Assembly: GCF_022376445.1 (NCBI RefSeq)
Contig: NW_025955459.1
Coordinates: 1 to 26,343, forward strand
Direction: 5' to 3'
Source: Fomitopsis serialis
Taxonomy: Eukaryota; Basidiomycota; Agaricomycetes; Polyporales; Fomitopsidaceae
Length of the DNA: 26,343 nt
In this document: positions 1 to 9,666 of the stretch, one piece after another
Layout of the letters: each line of letters begins with the position of its first letter
Position numbering within the stretch: the first letter of the stretch is position 1
The notes under the pieces: model-generated
What the model was told of the DNA's origin: nothing
The model's input: only the letters and a program-made list of their open reading frames with translations
The model's database searches: none
Translations under genes and position numbers: made by a program

Positions 1-2
1 GC

Positions 3-979
3 GACCTCAGGACGGCCCTCGACACCTTCCGCCGAGAGCGGACAATCAACAAGTATGGCCGGGCCTTACTCGACAGCCTTGGTGCCAGTGCCGTGATTCC
101 AGACGACGTGATCGACCGACTAGTCGAGTGTGCACAGGCTAGGAAGATAAAATCGGTAGACGACATTCAGCGCGAGGTAGGGAAGAAGTGGGGCAAGGCT
201 CGGGAGTATGGGGAGGCAGTGACAAACATCATAATGCGGTGCGTCAGTCGAAGCTATTGACATCTCTGTTACTGAGCGTTTTCTAGCTTCTTCCTATGGA
301 CAGCCCGTTCGTGACGGCACCGCTAACCCCTCGTCCACAAGCGATGAACGCAACGGCAGCGGGCGTTCGACCATCGACCACACCAAACCGCAGAGCTCTT
401 CCTGGCACTCCGACACCATCTAGGCCAACTGTCCGGCAGTATAAGTGTGGCGCATGCGGTCAGACCGGCCACAATCGTGAGTGCTGAGCCGAGTGTCAAT
501 GTCTTAATGACTGACTAGGTTATAATACAGGAAACAATCGATCATGTCCGAAGTACCATGACATGAACAAGGGTCCTCGAGAGCAAGCTCTGCGTACGGT
601 TGTCCATGATGAGGCGCCAGTGGCCGACGAGCCTCAGCAGCGTTCGCCGAGTCCGCATCCAGGGCCCTCGACGGTATTAGACACTGTCTTCACCACTCCC
701 TCGTATCGACGCAATGTCCGGGTTGCGACACTCGATACTATCCGCGCAGAGCGGCGCGATCTTTCGGGTCAGTCACCTCAACCACAGGATAACTTAGCTG
801 TGCCAGGTGCATCTTCGCAGATCACATCGGAATCCGGCTTCAGTGGTACGTCCATGGCCATTCTGACTTGTTCGGATACACATGCTCACAGATGCTTACT
901 AGGAGCAGCTTCCAGTTCGAATCAGGCACTGATGCGGCCCATTCCGCCGTCTCGCTTCTACGGCAGTCCTGCAAAATAG
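3..979 (+). CDS. 3' part of a gene with a TAF1-type zinc knuckle (partial at window start)
   Basis: The frame is open from the window edge and continues through introns at 239-303 and 477-530; 846-902 is a further in-frame candidate intron. The first exon (3-238) encodes about 78 residues of helical, charged sequence (INKYGRALLDSLG, then KIKSVDDIQREVGKKW). The next exons give a Pro/Thr/Ser linker and a zinc knuckle split by the second intron: KCGACGQTGHN joined to RNNRSCPKYH. The spacing C-X2-C-X4-H-X6-C and the CGACG start match the knuckle of TAF1, not the shorter retroviral C-X2-C-X4-H-X4-C type. The remaining 140 residues are Ser/Pro-rich and disordered, ending at TAG 977-979. From memory, similar tails follow RecQ-like helicase cores in Agaricomycetes; that identity is an inference, as the upstream part lies outside the window. 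Confidence 0.6.
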
Positions 980-1022
980 GGGCTGAGCCTGACGAGTGCC
1001 CGGCAGGTACGTCCTTTTGATA

Positions 1023-3804
1023 TTACAATGCAGTATCGAGGCTAAGATCTGCTGCATCAACAGTTGTATCTACGCCATCCTGAGGTGGTCCGAGTCCTGT
1101 ACTGTCGGCGTCGTCGACATCACTTGTCCCGCCGAGCATCAACCCCACTCCCTTACTCAGCATATCTCGGACGCAATGCGCGGACTTCCGACCCTCACGT
1201 CGCTCGTGCGGCCTCGTTTCATCCATGTTTTTGAGTAGAGCACTGAATGTTAATTTGAGGTTCTTCTTTCCGTGAGCTGACGAGAGGCCGGAGAGATAAA
1301 AATTGTGCTCTGCATTGCGAGCACAACTTCGGTACACCAGGACATTGGGAGACTCGGTGATAACCCGGTCCTTTGTGTAATTGGAGCCGTCTCCACCGTA
1401 AGTGTCCTTGATGAATGTGTGTCAGCCTCGCCCATACCACGAACGGTTCATTGATACCTTGGTGAATAAATTCATCAGCTCAACGACCCAATCGACCCCC
1501 CGGAAAGCGTGTGGTTTGCCTGTTGGGTTAACAAGAATAGTGTAACGAATTGCATGGCTTCCACAGTACAATGAGTCTCGCCATAACTATCGTCAGATCA
1601 GCAGGAAGTGCTCACCGCAGTCGCTCGGGGTAGACAAAATGTACATCTGTCCAGAACCTCTCCATGTAGCTTGCGTATTTATGCTTCCCCGTCGCCTTGA
1701 ACAGAGCAATCCATGCAGGCATTATTGCCTCAATGCCTCCGATATCTCCCGCATTGGCATGATAGGAGAACTCCTCGTACAGCGAAAAATACTGATGCAT
1801 GAGCATGATGTTTTCGTGTTGCTGATCGCGTACATCGGCACTGCGGTTGCGCATAGCATAGAGGTTCTGCACCCCGGCAACGTACTTGGGGACCATACGG
1901 TGGGCTATGGTGACAAGCTGCTCGAATGTCGGTGTCTGGCGAGCAAAGTCATCCAGATTGTCCACTCCTTGACCACGATATTGCGAGCGGGCCTCCGTAC
2001 GCCAACAATCCAGCCGCAGTACGATTCCGGTGTGCAATATCACCTCGTGCATCTGGCGAAACTTCGGCTTTGAACCTATCTGGCCTGTTTCTCGTGGGCG
2101 TAGCATCCCCACAAAATGCATGAGACTGTTCTCATCGCGACGCGACTCGGGTGGTTGTATGAACATGCGCCAGATATCATCTGCACAGGCCATCTTCGAG
2201 TGAAATATACCTGGGACAAAGATGGCAAACTGATGGCGGCGAAGGGCTGTCTGCTGATGCTGCGGCGCTTTTGGATAGCCTGTACCCCTCAGCCGTTCCG
2301 AGATCACCATGGACAAGCACTACATGCTCTGATATGTCTACTATGTCTTCATCTGCCTCCGTGGCCTCGGGGTCTCCGATCCCTGCCTGTTTGAGCAAGT
2401 CCGCGATCGCCTGGATGTTGCCGTCGACCTTTGACTGATTTATATCCATGCACCGAACGGGGTGGTAGGTGAGCTTTACAACAGGGATCTGTTCGACGGC
2501 TTCTGGGTTGGGTAACAAAGGAATGAATTGTCGGAAATATTCTGGGCCATGTCGGAAGAGTGCGTCGAGAAAAAGCCATGCTGTGAAGCGGGCGCTACGG
2601 GACAAACCCGATGGATGTGGAGGATCGGGATGGAGTGTCAGGAGGTTCTCGTACGAATATCGTGGCGGCAGGTTTGGGCTGTAGAGGACACTCGGATTGA
2701 GCCACGACGTCTCCCATAGCCTACGTGAGCAGCGTAGGTCGTCAGGCTGGACACCATGCTCGAGCTTGATGATGAGCCCTGATGTAAGGTGGACAAGACG
2801 ATCCCCCGATTTCTCGATGGTAGGTGTCATGGTTCTGAGTGTCAGCTCACAGTTGTCGTATGCGAGCATCGCGCGGAGGGACTGCCCGAGCTGGCGAACA
2901 TTTCTCGCACTCTCTCGGGACAGCGAGTGAACGGCATTATTGATCGAAGACGGCGAGATTGAGATGCCCATGTGAGTGAGTGCCTTGATGACCTTGTCTG
3001 GTGTATTGCAGGAATGGAAGAAGATCGCGTTTACGGCAGCGAACACGTTGCATTGTTGGTTGAGCGAGTGCATGATTACAGACAGTATAACTACTGTCTT
3101 CTGCGGAAGGCAAAGTTGATTAGGACGAGAGTAAGAGCATGTGCACTCGCAATCTGGCTCACTAGATGACATAAGGCTCGCTGCAATTTCAATCGAGCAT
3201 CCTTCGCAGGAGCTGAGGGATCGGCGCCTTCTCGAACATCGCCTCCGCCGAGCTCTTGAAGCTCCCGCCACAACTCCAGCTCATCCGGACTGAGAGTTTG
3301 ATCCTCGGAATCTCCCTCCGCTAGGCCGGTCCAGAGCTCTCGGCCTGACAAGAGGAACACAATGAGTTCCCATAGTTCGGGAGCCAGGGACCGCATTCGT
3401 GCAGCCATGTCCTCAATGCGGAAATCAAGGACTTGTTCGGCTTTCATGTGCACGGCACCGAGATGCCATCCGTTGTCCTTGTCCGTCAGCTCGCGCGCGA
3501 CACGATGGTAATGTGCTTTCATTTCTTGATGCGCCCAACGCCGTGTCACGGCAGACGTCCGAGTATTCCGCGCAGACGCCGCGAGAATAAGGCCAAGATT
3601 GGCATTGAGACCTTCGAAGAAGGTGAACCCGGCGAAGGTCTTGTCATCGAGTGATTCCAGAACGAGCTCAGACAGTGACACACGAGCTTCAAGGAGAGCT
3701 TTTCGAATGAACTGGATTTGCGCGAGAGATATCATCGCCCGGGACGTACAAAACGCACTCGTCCGTTGTACATATGCAGTGCACGCGTTCGCGCAATTGA
3801 ACAT
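1023..3804 (-). CDS. DUF6589-domain protein, four exons, two frameshifts
   Basis: Family of unknown function, expanded in Agaricomycetes and transposase-like in copy behaviour. Exons: 3804-3163, 3100-1616, 1557-1458 and 1406-1023. Introns 3162-3101, 1615-1558 and 1457-1407 have GTGAGC or GTATCA donors and AG acceptors, and phases agree at every join. Conserved blocks in order: N-terminal helices (LTDKDNGWHLGAVHMK, FRIEDM), KTVVILSVIMHSLNQQCN, HSCNTPDKVIKALTHMGISI, MLAYDN, LEHGVQPDDLRCS, VDISEHVVLVHGDLGT, FHSKMACADDIWR, LRPRETGQIGS, ATGKHKYASYM, FRGVDWVVELMNLFTKDTYG and GRKSAHCV. About 870 residues would be close to family length. One base seems missing at 2287/2288 and another at 2255/2256; the 30 bases between them read VQAIQKRRSI in the third frame, as expected for the family. 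The copy is therefore a pseudogene or carries sequencing errors. The start could be ATG 3804 or 3738. Confidence 0.85.
2255..2288 (-). other. Double frameshift inside the DUF6589 gene
   Basis: Upstream of 2288 the frame reads HGDLGTAE; from 2285 to 2256 only the third frame is family-like (VQAIQKRRSI); below 2255 the frame changes again to QTALRRHQF. Two one-base losses 32 nt apart explain this. A 32-nt intron (GTACAG...CATCAG) would leave the wrong frame and would remove family-conserved residues. Confidence 0.7.
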
Positions 3805-6650
3805 CGCTCGAGGCGCAGGTAATTACATAATCTCGGTCATTGATCGACTCGCCAAATTGGGGGGTATGCAGCCGGGGCTCCGTTTGTTTGTATATGTTTT
3901 GTGCCAGCCGCCAGAGGGGGGTAAAGGGGAATAAGATTACGGAGATTCAGGATCGGGCGGGGATAGAAATATTTGATGGGATGTGGCTGAGGTGTGGCGG
4001 GTCAGGATAGGGACACAAAACATGAATTGCGGTCTCGAAATTCATCCCCTCTACCCCCCGAAGGCGGATGGGGAGGAGCCTGTGGTTTGACAATCTTGTT
4101 CAGTAGTCTAGTAAATCAGTAAAGGTATAGGTGAACCGTACGACGTGTGGGCCACCGTGACCTACATCGCGGAATCTGCACGGCGGTGTTACTCCCAGGT
4201 ACATCTTATCGACGAGCGGAAGCCCAATCGACGATCATAAGCCCTGATTAGGCAATGCTAGTTTACTATCACTACGGTCGCCCCTGCCCCGCCTCACGAC
4301 AGTCTGTTAGTTCCCGGGTGCGCGATCAACAACTTGACCTCTGCTGGCTCGTTCTTTGTCTGGCTGTGCTATACTGGACCACAGATTGTCCGTTTTCTGC
4401 CAGTAGGTTTCGCTAGTAAGTACTCTGCCATCAGGTTGTGAAACGGCTGCCGGGACTTTGACAGACCTATGGTGACGGTGACTCAACCTGCAATGGACAT
4501 GCCGAGCTTGTCATGCCAGGAAGAAAGACAGCGGGGATTTTGCGCAAGACTGCTGACAGTCTACCCTAAACGCAGTCCCAACTCCGACAGTGGGTGTTTT
4601 AAGTCACGGTAAGTTGACTCGCTGGCACTCACCTCTGCTCTGCACACGCCGTTTCCCGCACTGACATGCATATTCATTGGCCGTCCGTGTCTACTATGTA
4701 CAGCACTCCGTCCCCACCCTCGTGTCCTGCACGTCCGCCGCCCTGCACAGCTCATTCCCTCGACGGCCGCGAGCAACGTGCATGGCCCTCGACGTCCTGC
4801 GTCGCAGGCAGAACCGCATACCTACAAGGCGCGTAAGCACTTCACTATTATTCCCCGCCATCCTCGACCTCCGACGCGCCGTCCACCCTCTCTGATGCTA
4901 CCGAGCCTGTCGCTCCCCGGTCACTTGACCGGTGGCCTGCAGTGCTCGCGGCAGCAGCCCAACGTGGACGGTGTGTCGCAATGCGCTGCGTCCACGCTAG
5001 TGCGCGTCACACGAGTTGTTGGCTGGTCCACATCTCTCGCAAAACCCGTCGGCCCTCGCTGGACGGCAACGACGTCTCCTGCATGCAGACACCGTCGTGT
5101 GCTGGATAGCCAACGTCGTCTCTGCTTCAACGTTCTACACATGGGTCACATATTCTCATTTGTTTACATTCGCTCACTCACATTGCCCAGCACGATGCCG
5201 ACGCTAGGCAACCACTTGCGAACCTCACCCCGGATTCGCCCTTGATCAGCGTGTCGCGCTCATTTGCTCGCCGAGTCGCCGTCGCCAGCACTCTCGCTCC
5301 CTGCCCGCACTCTCGCTCGCTCAGCTGCTCGCCCCGTTCGCCTGCTTACGTCATCCACCCACCCACTCGCTCGCGCCCAGCTGTCCGCCAGCCGGTGACA
5401 CCTGCCGGTGCGCACATCCTTCCATGTACTTCAGAGGCTGTCTCTCGCTCGCGCTTTCTCTCGCGCTCGGCGGCGCTCGCACCCACTCGCCCGCTCGGCT
5501 GCCCACCTATTCGGCGGAAACAGCCTCCGAGTCGCTGGCGACTTCAAGCACCGTGACGGCACCCATGGCTGCACTTGGGCCTTGGCTCAGCAATACCGAT
5601 GCTGGCGGCTCCTTATCCACTGGCGGGTCAGGCATAGGGTGTGATCGTCCGAGTTCGTGTTGTATACTAGTACTAGTAAGTTAGGATATGTAGTCGTCAC
5701 TAGCCGAATACATTGCGATTCGATCCTCATCTATTCCGGGCGATACGAGCGCCAAGTGCGGCCAAATGAGGAGTGCAATGTCGCATCAACAGCAGACTAT
5801 TGGGCTAACACTAGACTGCTCAAGTTATAATAACCCTGTTTTATTACTTACTAGCCTTGCATATCCTAACGAACGATGGTCGGGCATTGTACTTCTGACG
5901 GAAGTTGATCAGCGACTCTCGGCCTTTTGATTGTCTAACAGCCTGTTGTAGTATGACCGAATATCTACTGGCGAAAACCCACCTATTCCGGCCACATCAT
6001 CAGTCTGTTAGTTCTGTTAGTTCTGTTAATCGATGCTTTGGCCATGTCAGGTCGCCGTCGGTCTGATGCCAATTTTGCGATGTAGGACTGGGCCGACTGG
6101 CAGCGCTTAGCGCTCAGCACGGTACGTACCGAACTTTCCCACGTACATATACTCCGGCCGCATCGCTCAGACTGCTTCAACAGTATCTTGACTTGTGCGT
6201 TGCGCTCTCGCTTTCTTTTCATGTGCTTAACGCATCGGACGGGAGGCTATGCTATCTGAGTCGCGGTGTGGCCGACATTTCCACTCTTGCCTCGACTCGA
6301 GTCCGCTGCCAGTGGCATGGGCCCCTACTAAGTATTGCCGCACATGCACACATTATGATTGAACACCCAACTTGAAGCCGCGTATTCACTGTCGGTGGCT
6401 TGTGCACCACCGATAACCTCGGGTCCAGACGTGCTTGTGATACAGGCGAGCGAGCACACGGATGAATGGTGGGTTGGTTTCCTCAGCCCATCGAGTCCGT
6501 CGCGTCATGTCCGAAGCCTGTCCACCACACTTGAACGTTTGAACCTCAAGCGCCGGGTGGTGGACATTCGGTCCACCAGCCAAATCACGATGTCAGATGG
6601 TTGGTGAGGACCAGAAAGCAAGTGAAAATCGCTCTTAGGATACCCAATCA
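3805..6650. other. Intergenic region, no supportable gene
   Basis: No frame here shows recognisable protein features, plausible intron chains or codon-like composition. 4640-5640 is pyrimidine-rich on the plus strand and gives short Ser/Pro/Arg frames in all phases, as expected from composition alone. A G-poor tract with runs of C lies near 4050. An imperfect inverted pair, TTAGGATATG at 5681-5690 and its complement at 5860-5869, is the only structure noted. 3805-4100 should contain the promoter of the minus-strand DUF6589 gene, but no clear element was recognised. Confidence 0.5.
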
Positions 6651-6659
6651 AGCTGGGTT

Positions 6660-7100
6660 TGATGCATATTGGGAGCCACTTCAGTCAACACACTAGTTAC
6701 GACTGACTTTGAGGTCAGGCCCAACTAGTTACAGGCTGAGTTATATGTGACTTCTTGAACTGATGTATGTGTAACTAAAGGCACATGGTGACTTATAGAT
6801 TGACTTGTAGACAGTGACTAGTAACATGTTGACATTCATGTCCCAACTTATTGGAATGACCTTTACAACACTACCTAGTTTGGCTGACTCTTTCGGGGAC
6901 TTAGGCAAGGCCGACTTTTCACGATTGATATATAAGTTATGCATTGCGACCACAACAACCAAACTATATGTTAAGACTAAAGCAGAAGACTTTTCTAGCT
7001 GACCCATTAGACATGACTTCGACCGACCTATTAGACATGACTTCAACGACTGACTTATTAGACGCGACTACTAATGACGACCGACTTATTGAACTGAACT
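6660..7100. repeat. Degenerate AT-richer tract with GACTT/TTAGAC motifs
   Basis: The composition changes here to A/T-rich. Words such as ATTAGACATGACTTC recur at 7006, 7030 and, degenerate, at about 7057, spaced 24-27 bp, and GACTT or GACTGACTT occurs many times from 6700 on. The plus-strand frame over it (DMTSTDLLDMTSTTDLLD) is read as repeat translation, not as a gene. The 3' end of the neighbouring minus-strand gene could reach into 7058-7217 if one more intron is used. Confidence 0.4.
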
Positions 7101-7217
7101 ACAGACAAGAGATAGAGAACAGTAAGAGAATAGGGAAGATCAAAAACAAAGAAACAGAAGCTGCCAGGCTCCGAGAACACTACAAGTACAAGTTGATGAT
7201 CCACAACAGCGAGCGCA

Positions 7218-9317
7218 TCATTTACCTTGTCGGCGTCGTTCTTCTTCCCAAGCACGACGGCCAATGTTGTATTTGTGGATCAAAGAGTGCCGCTTATCCC
7301 AGACACTCTCGAGATCCGGCCACTCCAGTGGACCGTCTACGATATCCTCGTCTACAAAATAGTCAGTGAATTGTGTTTGTTCGAACATCCATTGAGGACA
7401 TACTTGATATGGTATCAACCCCAAGTAGATCCCGCACTCCCCACTTGACCCACACGACGTAGTCCCCGCCCCGCAGACAGAACGGAACATTGACGAGGCT
7501 CTCGACATGCGTGAACCACCACCGCTGTCGGGGACTCAACCACACTGCGATGGCGTCAGTGAGTTCGAGCCCCCACTCTGTAAAGATACAAGTGAACGAG
7601 TCTCGCGAGTATTTGTTGAAGTACTCGTCGGAAGGTAGCACCCCGTCCTGGACGACCTATTGTAAGTCCAGGGAACACGAAAAGATCAGTACACGTACCT
7701 CGGTGTATCCCCATACATGGATGAATTCCTCCTGGCCTTGGCTTTCGGGAGAGTTCTCGCGCGACACGTCTGACGACTCAGGCGCCTCGGAAGCGTCATG
7801 CTTCGACGACGTGCCGATGGATTTGTCCACCTGAGAACTTGCACTCGACGCTGACGGCACGCCTGTAGCCACACCCGAGGACGACGACACAGCAGCAGAT
7901 CGCGCGCTTTGCGAGACCTTGGAAGGCGCGCCACGATCCTCCGTCGCATCCTCGGTCAGGTCGATCACGTCCGAGTCGTCTAGGTGGATTCGGCGTCGCT
8001 TGATACCACGCGCGGTGTGGTCCCTCGCAGTCAAAATAACGGGCTTGTCCACACGTGGACTCGCATTCGACGCTGACGGCCCGCCTGTGGCCGCCCGCGA
8101 CCACGACGACGCAGCAGCAGACCGTGCGCTTTGCGAGACCTGGGAAGGCGCCCCAGGATGCTCCGGTGCATCCTCGGTCAGGTCGATCACGTCTGAGTCA
8201 TCTAGCTGCGCCCGGCGTCGCTTGGTACCACGCGCGTCGACGTCCTTTCCATCCAAAGTAAGGTCGATAACCTCGGGGGGGTTCCTGTGGCCCCTGGGTG
8301 TGCCGCGAGCGCCACGAACGGGCTATAATTCAATACCTTCTGTCAGCATACACCGAGAGCCCGAAGAACACTGAGTACTCACAAAGTTGCCGCGTGCAGC
8401 GCGTGAATAATGCGCTAACCGTCGGGGGGCCAGAGAGGATTGTCGGAGCGGTGACGACGACGGTGCAGGCGACGACGATGGCAGTTCGTGCCCTGAAGGG
8501 GGATCGCGTTCAGGTGGAATACTGGACAGAAGGCTGGGCAACCGATGGCCCAACTCATTCCAATACTGTTGAGAGTCGTCGGACTTGTCAGAGTCGTATG
8601 GCTTTGCACGCGCTGCTGTCCCCAGGGCGCCGTTCGGCGTCCGAGAGGATGAGGCGGCGACGTTGTTTGGCGTCCGGGAGGATGAGGCGGCGACACTGTT
8701 TGGCAGCTGTCGGAGTGGCGCATTGTATGTGGGTGATGCCGCCTGCGAGGGTCCGTCCCGTTGCTGACGGAATAGCCGGCTTTCCTCCTCCAGCTGTGTC
8801 CGTTCGCCGTCCAGTGCCGCTTTCTGGCCAGTGAGGTTTTCTTTCCCCGCATGCTTCTCTTCCCCGATACGGTCAGGTCGGTTCCGCGCTCTGTCAAGAG
8901 CTTTATCCACCTCTTTCAGGCGGGTAAGCACGTCACGCATGCGCTTGATCAGCTTGTGCTCGCCGGGGCCAAGACGGCCACTGAGGTAGCGGAACTTTGG
9001 CCTGTTCGGGGTACCACACTGCGCACACTGCTTCACCAGTCAACATCGCGTCGAAGAGAAGGATTGAAGTGACTTGCCCTTGTGTAAATGCGCCCCACGT
9101 TCTCATCGTCGGTGAGATATTGTAGCTGCTTCGCTGGATGATGGTCACACTCCAGTGTGTCTTCATCGCGGCATAGCTGGCGAACGAACTCCTTGAACGG
9201 CGCAAGAACGGGATCGTTCGTGTCCTTGGTCTTGGATGGTGTGCCAGGAGAGAACAAAGTGTTCATCCTGCCTATCCTTGACGAGGCACCCTCATTGCGG
9301 CGCAGGGGGGATGACAT
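7218..9317 (-). CDS. Multi-exon hypothetical protein with three SUMO-interacting-type motifs
   Basis: Exons: 9317-9078, 9030-8383, 8322-7699, 7656-7404 and 7351-7218. Introns: 9077-9031 (a GC-AG candidate, donor GCAAGT), 8382-8323 (GTGAGT), 7698-7657 (GTACGT, only 42 nt) and 7403-7352 (GTATGT, acceptor TTTTGTAG); all phases agree. Regions in order: an N-terminal segment with CRDEDTLECDHH and CAQCGTPNRPKFRYLSG; a charged probable coiled coil (LIKRMRDVLTRLKEVDKALD); a Ser/Pro-rich linker with a doubled 11-residue unit VAASSSRTPN; then EVIDLTLD and two DDSDVIDLTED motifs, the latter each preceded by KRRR-type basic runs; finally a compact C-terminal region (WLSPRQRWWFTHVESLVNVPF). VIDLT beside acidic residues is the classical SUMO-interacting core, so a nuclear SUMO-binding role is inferred. 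No enzyme domain was recognised. An additional 3' intron with donor at about 7223 could extend the end. Confidence 0.7.
7795..8237 (-). repeat. 222-bp (74-codon) in-frame tandem repeat carrying SIM motifs
   Basis: Two copies of a unit that begins KRRR(A/I)(Q/H)LDDSDVIDLTED and continues GAPS(Q/K)VSQSARSAA. The DVIDLTED codons lie at 8170-8193 and 7948-7971, exactly 222 bp apart. A third, shorter core EVIDLTLD precedes them at 8251-8274 without the rest of the unit. Confidence 0.85.
8635..8702 (-). repeat. 33-bp tandem duplication within the SIM gene
   Basis: Two adjacent, nearly identical 33-bp units encode VAASSSRTPN twice in frame. It is a simple in-frame expansion in the disordered linker. 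Confidence 0.7.
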
Positions 9318-9666
9318 GAGAGGCGGGGCTTAAAAGGTAGACAAGACTCGCGTGAAGCGGGGCCATGCGCACCTTTATACAGTCCTTGCGCTATTGTTCA
9401 TAATCCGAGTGGCCAGGAACAGCGATCGGTGGCGTGATGAGCGAAGCAGGGGTCAAAGCGTGGTCCATGGACAAAGCGGAGGCTACAATGACTGCTCTTG
9501 GCCACTCGGCTACGTTGGGCCGGGTTAAAGTCTTAGCAAGTTCAAGAGAGCCTATACATCTCCATGTCGTGGCATGCGGCAATAAGTGGCATCGGTACGA
9601 ACCCAAAACTATCTACGCAACATTACATGCACGACACCGCAGCACAAAGTCCCTTCCTCGAGCTAC
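9318..9666. other. Spacer between two minus-strand genes
   Basis: Contains the 5' flank of the SIM gene. Part of it may be coding for the upstream neighbour: a perfect GTAAGT donor (5' end at 9674) could splice to 9614 or nearby and add about 23 residues, ending at TGA 9544-9542. Confidence 0.4.

Noticed and set aside
2256..2285. A 32-nt intron (GTACAG...CATCAG) to explain the frame change in the DUF6589 gene
   Set aside because: Too short, gives the wrong phase, and would delete family-like residues.
4640..5690. Overlapping plus-strand frames rich in Ser, Arg and Pro
   Set aside because: The stretch is pyrimidine-rich and gives such frames in every phase; no start context, splice chain or domain was found.
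5681..5869. Possible 189-bp MITE (TTAGGATATG and its complement)
   Set aside because: Only 10 bp match and no target duplication is visible; chance cannot be excluded.
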